Below, in pieces: positions 23,870 through 31,863 of a stretch of DNA of 47,960 nucleotides (the first letter of the stretch is position 1; each line of letters opens with the position of its first letter). The notes beneath the pieces were generated by a model, which was given only the letters and a program-made list of their open reading frames with translations, was not told the DNA's origin and ran no database searches. The position numbers and the translations under genes were made by a program. This stretch comes from Paenibacillus mellifer. GTDB taxonomy: Bacteria; Bacillota; Bacilli; Paenibacillales; Paenibacillaceae. The DNA lies in contig NZ_JALPRK010000032.1 in assembly GCF_023195895.1 (NCBI RefSeq), forward strand, positions 1-47,960, read 5' to 3'.

Positions 23870-24691
23870 ATGCAAACGAAAACGATTTTTATTACAGGAA
23901 CCAGCTCGGGACTCGGGAAATTGACCGCTATTCATTTTGCCAAGATGGGCTGGAAAGTCGCTGCAACCATGCGTACTCCCGAGAAAGAAAACGAGCTCAC
24001 CCAGTATAGTAATATCAAGCTGTTCAAGCTTGACGTTACGAATTTGGCTGAAGTGGATTCTGCCGTGAATGACGCTATTGTGGCCTTCGGGAAGGTAGAC
24101 GTGGTAGTTAATAATGCTGGGATGGGTTCTTACGGAGCACTTGAGTTAGCTACAGAGGATACGATTGATTGGCAGTTTGCAGTGAATACACGGGGACCGA
24201 TCAATGTAATGCGCAAATTCCTGCCTCATTTTCGAGCCGTCGGCGGCGGGATGTTTATCAACATCAGTTCCTTTATGGGCATCACAACGGCAGTTCCTCT
24301 GGGTTCACTTTACAATATGTCGAAGTTTGCACTTGAGGGTTTGACGGAGGGGTTGTATTACGAACTCAAGCCCCTGAACATCGAGCTTCGGCTAATTGAA
24401 CAAGGCGGTTCTACGGGTAACAACTTTACTCATAGTATTCGATGGAACAAGGACGAGCGAATTAAAGACTATGATTACTATATGGACAAAGTTCAAGCGA
24501 TGATGTCTAATCCTGATCCAAGTCAGTTGGACGATCCGCAAACTATTGTGGATGCCATCGCAGCACAAGCAACAGGGGCAAGCACCCAATTCCGGACGAT
24601 CGTTGGCGAGGCTGGCAAGAATCTAATGGCCCTTCGGAACTCGGTTCCGATTGAGCAATATTTGGAAACTATTGCGAAAAATTATAATTAA
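23870..24691 (+). CDS. SDR-family oxidoreductase, third of three
   Basis: A 273-residue classical SDR with TGTSSGLG, VNNAGMGSYG, NISSFMG and catalytic YNMSK. ATG 23870 has AAGGAG 9 nt upstream. It follows the second SDR by 133 bp, with no hairpin or clear promoter in between, and a 20-bp perfect terminator follows 95 bp after its stop. It shares only the general SDR features with the first gene (same order: TGTSSG at residue 10, Tyr-x-x-x-Lys near 155), so the three are paralogues of family level, not recent duplicates. Substrate unknown. Confidence 0.9.
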   Translation: MQTKTIFITGTSSGLGKLTAIHFAKMGWKVAATMRTPEKENELTQYSNIKLFKLDVTNLAEVDSAVNDAIVAFGKVDVVVNNAGMGSYGALELATEDTIDWQFAVNTRGPINVMRKFLPHFRAVGGGMFINISSFMGITTAVPLGSLYNMSKFALEGLTEGLYYELKPLNIELRLIEQGGSTGNNFTHSIRWNKDERIKDYDYYMDKVQAMMSNPDPSQLDDPQTIVDAIAAQATGASTQFRTIVGEAGKNLMALRNSVPIEQYLETIAKNYN

Positions 24692-24786
24692 CTTCATGTG
24701 GGACTCATCCCATCTATTTGTCGGATACGGGCAGGGATGATGAAGAAATACCGATAAGCATATAACCGTATAAAGCTGTCAACTCC

Positions 24787-24838
24787 GTACCGTTTAACCA
24801 GCAAGGTCGTAATACCTTGCTGGTTAAACGGTACTTTT
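24787..24838 (+). terminator. Strong intrinsic terminator after the SDR set
   Basis: A perfect 20-bp stem: GTACCGTTTAACCAGCAAGG against its exact complement, with an 8-nt loop, followed by TTTTGTT. It isolates the SDR genes from the ABC operon. Confidence 0.9.
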
Positions 24839-25259
24839 GTTCCGAAATGACCCCACAGAGAGAAATCGATTCAATATTATGGAAAGCTAAATATAAACCT
24901 ATTAATAATAACATGAATTGGTACGGATGAACGACTACATGACAGTAATCGGCCACAGTTAGGCTCCTTTTTTGTGCTTCGTCGGGATCTAAAAGTATAT
25001 ATTAAATATACACATTATAGTTTTCTGTTGTTGGAGGGTCTTTAGTACCGAATTTCCGTAATAATTCGCGCGGTAGGTTTCATTTTACAAAGAATGATGG
25101 AATTTTTCCTATAGTATATTGAATATATTTGTTTATATCGAATATTTATAATCAACTAAATGAAACCGCTTGCAAGAGGGGGAGGGGGTTAGGTTACCGG
25201 CTTATGGATTGGTGGTTCTATAGAATCGACCCGACGAGGATCTAGGAGGTGATCGGGGA
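24839..25259. other. Long AT-rich intergenic region upstream of the first ABC operon
   Basis: About 420 bp without a credible gene. The proximal half is very AT-rich, with several TATATT/TATAAT-like boxes, of which TATAAT at 25147-25152 is the best; I see no clean -35 at 16-18 bp. A cre site and a 10-bp inverted repeat lie here and are listed separately. Confidence 0.5.
25076..25174. promoter_or_regulatory. cre site (CcpA) and inverted repeat before the first ABC operon
   Basis: TGAAACCGCTTGCA at 25161-25174 differs from the cre consensus TGWAANCGNTNWCA at one fixed position. It lies just after TATAAT (25147-25152), so CcpA binding would repress by glucose. AAATGAAACC (25158-25167) is also the exact complement of GGTTTCATTT at 25076-25085, so a second half-site lies 80 bp upstream, possibly allowing a loop. 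Confidence 0.65.
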
Positions 25260-26168
25260 ATGGTACCCAATAGATTTCGAAAAGTATGGTATTTCCGGCA
25301 TATCTATTTATTTTTACTTCCGGCTATCATGTGGTTCCTGGTTTTTACTTACTATCCGATGTACGGCATTTTAATAGCGTTCAAAGATTTCAAATACAAC
25401 CTGGGCATATTGGGGAGTCCGTGGGCAGGTTTTAAGTACTTCGAACAGTTTTTACACGATTCCAGTTTCTACGAAGTCCTTCGCAATACGTTGTCCATTA
25501 GTGCGCTGAAACTTGTTTTTGGATTTCCGGCTCCATTGATCTTAGCGTTGATGTTAAATGCCGTCATGCACGAAAAAATCAAAAGAGTGTTTCAAACCAT
25601 TTCTTATTTGCCGCATTTCGTTTCATGGGTTGTTGTCGTGACTTTACTTCAAAAAATTTTGTCTCCGAACGTAGGGCTGATCAACGATATACGGTATCAA
25701 ATGGGTTTGGATCCGATCTTTTTTATGGGGAAACCGGAATTGTTTTATCCGTTGGTCATCATTTCCGACATTTGGAAAGGGGTTGGATGGGGTTCCATCA
25801 TTTATTTAGCCGCGTTAACGAACATCGACCCGCACTTGTATGAAGCGGCGGAAATCGACGGGGCGGGAAGGTGGAGTAAATTATTTAAAATTACGCTGCC
25901 TTGCTTAACGCCGACGATCGCGATCCTGCTGATCTTCTCTCTCAGCGGTATCCTGAACGCCGGTTTTGACCAAATTTGGCTGATGCAAACTCCAGCTACC
26001 TTAGGTGTTTCGGAGATATTGGACACGTATGTGTTAAAAACTGGACTCCAACAAGGGCAACTCGCTTATTCCACGGCCATCGGCTTATTCAAATCCGCGA
26101 TCTCGTTACTGCTTATTGTGGCTGTCAATCATATTTCAAGGCGTGTGAGCGAGGTATCGCTATGGTAA
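25260..26168 (+). CDS. CUT1-type sugar ABC transporter permease (LplB-like)
   Basis: A 302-residue inner-membrane permease with six helices. It belongs to the LplB branch: YLFLLPAIMWFLVFTYYPMYGI, FKDFKYNLGILGSPWAGFKYF, and the EAA loop EAAEIDGAGRWSKLFKITLPCLTP that docks the ATPase. A superb AGGAGGTGAT site precedes ATG 25260. It is the first gene of an operon with a second permease (31 bp later), a lipoprotein and two oxidoreductases. No ATPase gene is present; a shared MsmX-type ATPase elsewhere would be needed, as is usual in Firmicutes. Confidence 0.94.
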   Translation: MVPNRFRKVWYFRHIYLFLLPAIMWFLVFTYYPMYGILIAFKDFKYNLGILGSPWAGFKYFEQFLHDSSFYEVLRNTLSISALKLVFGFPAPLILALMLNAVMHEKIKRVFQTISYLPHFVSWVVVVTLLQKILSPNVGLINDIRYQMGLDPIFFMGKPELFYPLVIISDIWKGVGWGSIIYLAALTNIDPHLYEAAEIDGAGRWSKLFKITLPCLTPTIAILLIFSLSGILNAGFDQIWLMQTPATLGVSEILDTYVLKTGLQQGQLAYSTAIGLFKSAISLLLIVAVNHISRRVSEVSLW

Positions 26169-26199
26169 ATAGGCCAACGACGCAGGAGGAGGTGTGGGC

Positions 26200-27120
26200 A
26201 TGGGTGCGAAAAGGCTGACGTCGGCGGATCGAACATATATGGTGCTTAACTATTCGGTGTTGTTTATTTTCTGCGCCACGGCGCTGTACCCATTTATTTA
26301 TTTCTTAGCCCTTTCTTTCAATGACGGCTATGACGCGATGAAGGGTGGTATCTACTTTGTTCCTAGAGTGTTCACCTTAGAAAACTACGCAAAGGCGTTC
26401 ACCAATCCATTGATCTTAAATTCGTTTTATGTTTCCGTTACTCGAACTCTTGTGGTCACGATCGGATCCGTGTTTCTGACGGCTTTGTTAGCCTATGCGC
26501 TTTCGCGGAAAGGCCTGCCGGGGAGAAAATATATTGTGTTTTTCTTTTTCTTTACCACCTTGTTCAGCGGGGGGCTGATCCCGACTTTTATCCTGTTCCG
26601 GCAGTTACACATTCTGAACACGTTTTGGGTACTGGTATTGCCCTCCCTGTATAGCTTCTTTAATGCAATTATCATGAAAACCTTCTTCGATGGGATTCCT
26701 GAAGCCCTATCGGAATCGGCCAGAATCGACGGAGCCAGCGAGTTATCGGTGTTCGCCAGAATCATCTTGCCTCTCTCGATGCCGGTGCTGGCTACCATCG
26801 CTTTGTTTGTCGGAGTGGGCGTGTGGAATGACTGGTTCACCGGGCAGTTTTTTATCCAGAATGAGAAATTACAGCCTGCAGCGACGTTCCTGAACAAGAT
26901 GATCAGTGAAGCGTCTTTTCAATCAATGACGTCATCGTCGGGAAATAGCGGATCTGCGATTCAAAATATGACCGAATCTCAGATGGAGCTGCGCGGCGTC
27001 ACTCCGGAAGCGCTGAGGATGACTTTCGTCATTATCATTACGACACCGATCATTTGTGTGTATCCGTTTCTGCAGAAGTATTTTGTGAAAGGCGTATTGG
27101 TAGGTTCCCTTAAAGAGTAG
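26200..27120 (+). CDS. CUT1-type sugar ABC transporter permease (YtcP-like)
   Basis: A 306-residue permease with six helices, the usual partner of LplB-type proteins. FCATALYPFIYFLALSFNDGYDAMKGGIYFVPR is read in pieces near the first helix, and the EAA loop is SESARIDGASELSVFARIILPLSMP. An insertion near residues 245-275 (Ser/Gly-rich, with MTSSSGNSG) is common in this branch. ATG 26200 has GGAGG 7 nt upstream and is preferred over GTG 26194. It forms the channel with the preceding permease. Confidence 0.93.
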   Translation: MGAKRLTSADRTYMVLNYSVLFIFCATALYPFIYFLALSFNDGYDAMKGGIYFVPRVFTLENYAKAFTNPLILNSFYVSVTRTLVVTIGSVFLTALLAYALSRKGLPGRKYIVFFFFFTTLFSGGLIPTFILFRQLHILNTFWVLVLPSLYSFFNAIIMKTFFDGIPEALSESARIDGASELSVFARIILPLSMPVLATIALFVGVGVWNDWFTGQFFIQNEKLQPAATFLNKMISEASFQSMTSSSGNSGSAIQNMTESQMELRGVTPEALRMTFVIIITTPIICVYPFLQKYFVKGVLVGSLKE

Positions 27121-27123
27121 CTG

Positions 27124-27148
27124 ATATAAGAGGCTAAGCCTTTTATAT
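27124..27148 (+). other. Intercistronic stem-loop between permease and binding-protein genes
   Basis: ATATAAGAGGC pairs with GCCTTTTATAT (11 bp, one wobble) around a 3-nt loop, 3 nt after the permease stop. It has no T run, so it is not a terminator. Such hairpins can protect or process mRNA so that the binding-protein message outnumbers the permease message. Confidence 0.6.
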
Positions 27149-27178
27149 AAAAAATGTCCAATGAGAGGGGAGTGTAGT

Positions 27179-28888
27179 ATGAGAAAGAACAAATTGAGGG
27201 GTGTCTTTGGCATTCCGCTGATCGCTTTACTGCTGTTTACAACGATGACGGCATGTATGGGTTCAGGCGGGAAGGAGGAAGCGGGAACAGGGAACACGGG
27301 CTCAAATGAGCCTGGGACCGTGAAGGAGTCGGGCACGGAAGAAATGAAGCCGGTCACCTTAACTTTCCTTAGTGCTTGGAACGGGGGCGGAGCCGGGTTT
27401 CCGCAGGATCAGGAGAATAATCCGGTAGCTAAGCAAATCCGGGACAAGACCGGAGTCACCTTGAAACTGGAATCCATCACGACCAGCGAGGTTGAAAAGC
27501 TGAATACCATCTTTGCCTCCGGTACCGTTCCGGATATTGTGAACGCCCCATTCTGGTCAACCACTGGGGGAGAAGGGCAAGTAATCAAGAAGGCCGCGAT
27601 GGAAGGTCAGCTTCTGGATCTCACCCCTTATCTTGATAAATACCCGAATGTGAAAAGACTTGTGACTACCGGGATTGCGAAGGATTTTAACGAGTTCGAT
27701 CTCAATAGCCCGGATTTCGAAGGGAAAACCTATCTCATTCCTACGGAAACCCCGGACGGAACCCCAGAGAGCATTCATAACTGGAATTACGGCCTTTTTG
27801 CCCGGGGGGATATTCTCAAGGCGTTAAATGTGAAAGCGGAAGATATCGATACGCAAGAGGAACTGTATGATTTATTGGTCAAGATCAGAGACGGCGGGTT
27901 CAAGGATATTGCCGGCAAGCCGGTGATCCCGGCCGGAACGATGTGGAATGGATGGGATTATGGTCAATTCCTTGCCGGTTGGACGGATTACAACATTTCG
28001 GACTACCGTGAGGTGGACGGAAAGCTGATCCACTGGACGCAAACCAAGGATCATGAAGACAGACTGCTATATATGAGGAAGTTATTAACGGCAGGTTTAT
28101 TTGATCTAGAAGCTTTCAGCAATACGAGCACAACCGCAAATGAGAAGCTGACTACGGGCAAGCTCGCCGTATTCGGAGCTCAACCGATGTTGCCTGATTT
28201 GTCCAAGACGTTGTATAAGACGAATCCGGATATGCAATATGAGCTGCTCGGACCTATGAAGAATAAGAGCGGACAAATTCGGACGCAAGTGGAAAAACCC
28301 GGCCGTTCCGGTTTTCCTGTCCTTTTCTTAAGCGCGAACATTAAAGATCCCGATGCGGCCTTACGGTACATTGATTACGTCAACAGCGAAGAAGGCCGGT
28401 TGCTAGCGTACTTCGGAATTGAAGGAACCCACTACACGCTGGAGAACGGGATCCCTCAATGGATTCCGGATGTGAAGAAACAATTCGATGAGAATCCGGA
28501 TTTGAAGAGAGATGCAGGACTCAATTACCTTCCGGGAAGGTTCATTGGCGCCTTCTCCGATACCGTCACTTGGCCTACGCCAGAGGATCAGAAGACGCAG
28601 TGGCAAAAGCTGGAGGAGAGCTTCTCGGCCAAATTGCCGATCAAAATCATCGACAAGGTCAGCGCCAGCTATCTTGCGAGAGAGTGGCCTAAATATCAGG
28701 AGTTTATCGATAAAACCAGCAGTTTGAATTTCGATGAGGAATTTAAGAAAGCATTGTTTGCTGCGTCAGATGAAGAAGCTCTAAAAATGCTTCATGAGGT
28801 GCAAGACAAGTTTAAAGCTGCCGGTGTGGATGAGATGGCGGAGTTTGTCGCTCAAAAAGCGGCGGAACGCGATGATGTCGGATTCTAA
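27179..28888 (+). CDS. Extracellular solute-binding lipoprotein of the first ABC importer
   Basis: A 569-residue lipoprotein (LplA-like family 1 solute-binding protein). Lipobox TMTAC with Cys26, then a Gly/Ser/Glu-rich linker, and a mature domain starting VTLTFLSAWNGG. The FGAQPMLPDL and YIDYVNSEEGRLLAYFGIEG segments are typical of the long binding proteins that go with LplB/YtcP permeases, which often take oligosaccharides or complex glycan fragments. ATG 27179 has GGGGAG just upstream. It lies 58 bp after the permease, with a stem-loop between. The ligand cannot be read from the sequence. Confidence 0.93.
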   Translation: MRKNKLRGVFGIPLIALLLFTTMTACMGSGGKEEAGTGNTGSNEPGTVKESGTEEMKPVTLTFLSAWNGGGAGFPQDQENNPVAKQIRDKTGVTLKLESITTSEVEKLNTIFASGTVPDIVNAPFWSTTGGEGQVIKKAAMEGQLLDLTPYLDKYPNVKRLVTTGIAKDFNEFDLNSPDFEGKTYLIPTETPDGTPESIHNWNYGLFARGDILKALNVKAEDIDTQEELYDLLVKIRDGGFKDIAGKPVIPAGTMWNGWDYGQFLAGWTDYNISDYREVDGKLIHWTQTKDHEDRLLYMRKLLTAGLFDLEAFSNTSTTANEKLTTGKLAVFGAQPMLPDLSKTLYKTNPDMQYELLGPMKNKSGQIRTQVEKPGRSGFPVLFLSANIKDPDAALRYIDYVNSEEGRLLAYFGIEGTHYTLENGIPQWIPDVKKQFDENPDLKRDAGLNYLPGRFIGAFSDTVTWPTPEDQKTQWQKLEESFSAKLPIKIIDKVSASYLAREWPKYQEFIDKTSSLNFDEEFKKALFAASDEEALKMLHEVQDKFKAAGVDEMAEFVAQKAAERDDVGF

Positions 28889-28924
28889 TCCTACTCATAC
28901 TCAAGACGAAGGAGGGAACATGAT

Positions 28925-29908
28925 ATGTTGAACGTTGCAATGTTAAGTAAATGGCATGTGCATGCGGAGGATTACGCCAGAAAGTTGCAATCCCATGGGA
29001 ACGTGAAGATCGCGGCCGTCTGGGATGAAGAACTCGATCGGGGGAAGGAATGGGCAACTGGACTGGGAGCGGACTTTGAGGCGGATTTGGATACTCTTCT
29101 AGCGCGCGAAGATGTTGATGCCGTCGTGGTGGATGCCCCTACAAGTATGCACGCCGACGTGATGATTGCTGCTGCTCAGGCGGGGAAACATATTTTCACC
29201 GAGAAGGCGATGGCGCTTACCACGGAGGAATGCGATCGAATTTCGGCCGCGGTACGTCAAGCCGGCGTCAAGTTTGGCATTTCATTTCCGGCACGTACGA
29301 GACCACATGAATTGTTCGCGAAGCAGCTGATCGATGACCGAATCTTAGGAGACGTTACGCTTCTGCGCATACGTAACGGACATGACGGGGCTTTGAACAA
29401 TTGGCTTCCGGAGTACTGGTACGATAAGCAGCAAGCCGGGGGCGGGGCCATGATGGACTTAGGCTGTCATCCGATGTACCTCGCCAGTTGGTATTTGGGT
29501 AAGCCCAAACGAATCAACTCCATGTTCCACTATTTCACGAATCGTGCCGTGGAAGATAATGCGCAATGCTCCATCGAGTTCGCCAACAATGCGGTCGCTT
29601 TGGTCGAAACCAGCCTGGTTACGTATCGGACCCCTTCCGCACTTGAAATTTACGGGACCGAAGGGACTTTGATCATCTCAGATCATACCGTTAAAGTCAC
29701 TTCGAAGAATCTGGATTTGCCCTTTGGCGGATGGATTTCGCCGAATCAACTCCCAGCAGAGCAGCCGCTTCCGATCCTCCAATGGGTGGATGCCGTGCTT
29801 AATGACAAGGCGATGCCCTTTGGACTGGAAGAGGGAACGAAATTGACGGAGCTCTTGGAAGCAGCCTACATCGCCCATCAGGAACACCGAACAGTAGAGT
29901 TCAAATAA
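28925..29908 (+). CDS. Gfo/Idh/MocA-family protein with a degenerate cofactor motif
   Basis: A 327-residue member of the Gfo/Idh/MocA family by its overall order: DVDAVVVDAPTSMHADVMIAAAQAGKH, then EKAMALTTEE (family motif EKPxA, here with Ala for Pro but Lys kept), and GGGAMMDLGCHPMYLASW in the C-terminal domain with the catalytic-type His. The N-terminal GxGxxG loop is missing; it reads VAMLSKWHVHAEDYA, with no glycine. NAD(P) binding may be altered or lost. AAGGAGG precedes the start, 36 bp after the lipoprotein gene. It presumably processes the imported sugar, together with the next gene. Confidence 0.87.
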   Translation: MLNVAMLSKWHVHAEDYARKLQSHGNVKIAAVWDEELDRGKEWATGLGADFEADLDTLLAREDVDAVVVDAPTSMHADVMIAAAQAGKHIFTEKAMALTTEECDRISAAVRQAGVKFGISFPARTRPHELFAKQLIDDRILGDVTLLRIRNGHDGALNNWLPEYWYDKQQAGGGAMMDLGCHPMYLASWYLGKPKRINSMFHYFTNRAVEDNAQCSIEFANNAVALVETSLVTYRTPSALEIYGTEGTLIISDHTVKVTSKNLDLPFGGWISPNQLPAEQPLPILQWVDAVLNDKAMPFGLEEGTKLTELLEAAYIAHQEHRTVEFK

Positions 29909-29925
29909 CGGGGGAGGGAAAGCTG

Positions 29926-31002
29926 ATGCGAACTGTAAAAGTAGGAATCATCGGTTGTGGATTGATTGCCAATGACAAACATATGCCAAGTTTAGCTAAG
30001 GTGGAGAACGTGCAGATGGTGGCCTTCTGTGACTTGATTCCGGATAGAGCCGAGGCTGCTGCGAAAAAATACGGCACGCCGGAAGCAATGGTGTTCACCG
30101 ATTACAAGGATCTGCTGGCGGTGGAAGAGATCGAAGTCGTGCATGTGCTCACCCCCAATAGCGCCCATGCCGCGATTGCCATCGATGCGCTTGAAAGCGG
30201 CAAGCATGTTATGTGCGAGAAGCCGATGGCCGTCACCGGTGCGGAGGCGAAAGCGATGTACGAAGCCCACCTGCGAGCAGGCAAGAAGCTCACCGTCGGG
30301 TACCAGAGCCGGTCCAGCGCCAAAAGCCAACTATTAAAGAAGATGATCGTAGGCGGGGAACTAGGAGAGATTTATTTCGCTAAAGCGGTCGCTACCCGAA
30401 GAAGAGGCGTACCGACCTGGGGCGTGTTCTTGGATAAAGAGAAGCAGGGGGGCGGCCCCATGATCGATATCGGAACTCATTCCCTTGATCTCATCCTCTG
30501 GTTGATGGATAACTATGAACCGGAAAGCGTCGTCGGTAGCGTCTTCCATAAACTGAAGGACACCGAAAATGCCGCAAATGAATGGGGATCCTGGGATCCT
30601 AATAAATTCGAGGTCGAAGATTCCGCGTTCGGATACGTGAAATTCAAGAATGGTGCTACCGTTATTATTGAAACCAGTTGGGCCCTGAACATTGCGGACG
30701 GCGGAGGCAATCTGCTGTGCGGAACGAAGGGGGGCGCGGATTTCAATCATCATAAATTGCGGATTAACGGGGAGCGGGACGGAAGCTTGTTCTTGAATCA
30801 GCTTGATGTGGATCCGAATGCAAGGGAACTTTTCCGTGGAGAGAACATGTCCGACTTCGAGTATGAAGCCAAACAATGGATTCACAGCGTCGTGAACGAT
30901 ACCGAACCTTTGGTGAAGCCACGGGAAGCGATGATCGTGTCTCAGATCCTGGAGGCGGTCTATCAATCGGCTGAGACGGGGAAAATTGTTTATTTTGATT
31001 AG
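29926..31002 (+). CDS. Gfo/Idh/MocA-family sugar oxidoreductase
   Basis: A 358-residue NAD(P)-dependent oxidoreductase with an intact Rossmann motif (VGIIGCGLIANDKH), the EKPMAVTGAE motif carrying the catalytic Lys, and GGGPMIDIGTHSLDLILWLM with the conserved Asp/His pair in the second domain. Such enzymes oxidise or epimerise sugars, inositols or their 1,5-anhydro or amino derivatives. GGGGGAGGG precedes ATG 29926, 17 bp after the preceding gene. A terminator follows. Paired Gfo/Idh genes behind an LplB-type importer suggest a two-step oxidation-reduction on the imported glycan, as in redox-based glycosidic bond cleavage; that is inference. Confidence 0.92.
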   Translation: MRTVKVGIIGCGLIANDKHMPSLAKVENVQMVAFCDLIPDRAEAAAKKYGTPEAMVFTDYKDLLAVEEIEVVHVLTPNSAHAAIAIDALESGKHVMCEKPMAVTGAEAKAMYEAHLRAGKKLTVGYQSRSSAKSQLLKKMIVGGELGEIYFAKAVATRRRGVPTWGVFLDKEKQGGGPMIDIGTHSLDLILWLMDNYEPESVVGSVFHKLKDTENAANEWGSWDPNKFEVEDSAFGYVKFKNGATVIIETSWALNIADGGGNLLCGTKGGADFNHHKLRINGERDGSLFLNQLDVDPNARELFRGENMSDFEYEAKQWIHSVVNDTEPLVKPREAMIVSQILEAVYQSAETGKIVYFD

Positions 31003-31018
31003 GAGTAAGAATGTTTAT

Positions 31019-31055
31019 AAAGTCCGCGAGGCGAAAGCTTCGCGGGCTTTTTTTT
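31019..31055 (+). terminator. Intrinsic terminator of the first ABC operon
   Basis: AAGTCCGCGAGGC pairs with GCTTCGCGGGCTT (two wobbles) around a GAAA tetraloop, followed by TTTTTTT. Confidence 0.93.
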
Positions 31056-31119
31056 GCTAGAGAAATATTAAATTTCCGGTATCAGATGTGTGGGTGCCCT
31101 CATACAATAGAAAAAAATG

Positions 31120-31133
31120 GATTATCGATAATC
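31120..31133. promoter_or_regulatory. 14-bp palindrome before the GntR gene (possible auto-operator)
   Basis: GATTATCGATAATC is a perfect 14-bp palindrome, followed by a further ATCGATAA that makes a direct repeat of ATCGATAA. It lies 36 bp before the regulator start and just after a TACAAT box (31103-31108). FCD-type GntR proteins bind short palindromes near their own promoters, so autoregulation is plausible. Confidence 0.5.
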
Positions 31134-31168
31134 GATAAACGATGATCGCGAATGGAGACGAAACAAGG

Positions 31169-31816
31169 ATGCCAAGCAACGATATCGTCCCGCTGGTGAA
31201 TTCCATAAGTGAACAAATCTATTTAACGCTCAAACGAAAAATACTCACGGGCGATCTTTGCCCGGGAACCCGGCTCATCGTGTTGGATATCGCGGGACAA
31301 TTCCAGGTTAGCCAGGCACCTGTACGGGAAGCGCTGGAACGGATGAAGCAAGAAGGATTGATTATTGGGATTCGAAACAAAGGGTCGGTCGTATCCAATA
31401 TTACCTCTAAGGAGATTCGGGATCTGTTTGTCCTCCGTGAAATCATAGAGGGCTTCGCCGTTCGCACGTCCATGTCGACGCTGTCGGAGGCGGATTACGC
31501 TGCGCTGGAGACGATTATCCAGAAGATGGAGGAAGCCGTCGAGCAGAGCGACACGCTAAGCATTCTCGAACTGGATATGGACTTTCACGGTTTTTTCTAC
31601 AAGCGCTGTGATAATCAAGCCATCCTGGAACTATGGAACCACATGCGGACGAAGGTGATGCGTTTCATGGCCATATCCAATCGGCATTCAACGACGGATA
31701 TGCTGGCCGATTGGCACCGAATGTTGATTGACGCCCTCCGGACGGGGGACGGCGACATTGCGGAGGAAGCGTTTATCGAGCACATGCATGCCTATAAAAT
31801 CATTCATCTGGATTAA
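31169..31816 (+). CDS. GntR-family regulator, FadR/FCD subfamily
   Basis: A 215-residue regulator: winged-helix DNA-binding domain (residues about 10-75, with GTRLIVLDIAGQFQVSQAPVREALERM read in pieces) and an all-helical FCD ligand-binding domain (LFVLREIIEGFAV, then the metal-ligand type DMDFHGFFYKRC and WHRMLIDAL with HMHAYK). FCD regulators typically sense sugar acids such as glucuronate, gluconate or galactonate, which fits the mannonate dehydratase downstream. The start ATG 31169 has GGAG 11 nt upstream; ATG 31142 lies in the operator region without a Shine-Dalgarno site. It is followed 47 bp later by an AraC-type gene. Confidence 0.92.
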   Translation: MPSNDIVPLVNSISEQIYLTLKRKILTGDLCPGTRLIVLDIAGQFQVSQAPVREALERMKQEGLIIGIRNKGSVVSNITSKEIRDLFVLREIIEGFAVRTSMSTLSEADYAALETIIQKMEEAVEQSDTLSILELDMDFHGFFYKRCDNQAILELWNHMRTKVMRFMAISNRHSTTDMLADWHRMLIDALRTGDGDIAEEAFIEHMHAYKIIHLD

Positions 31817-31863
31817 GGACTTGATCTCAGTTGTCATTCTTTATCCAAAGGGGGAAAAGGAGT

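Noticed and set aside
24714..24956. An 80-codon minus-strand frame after the SDR set
   Set aside because: It contains the perfect 20-bp terminator stem and shows no family features.
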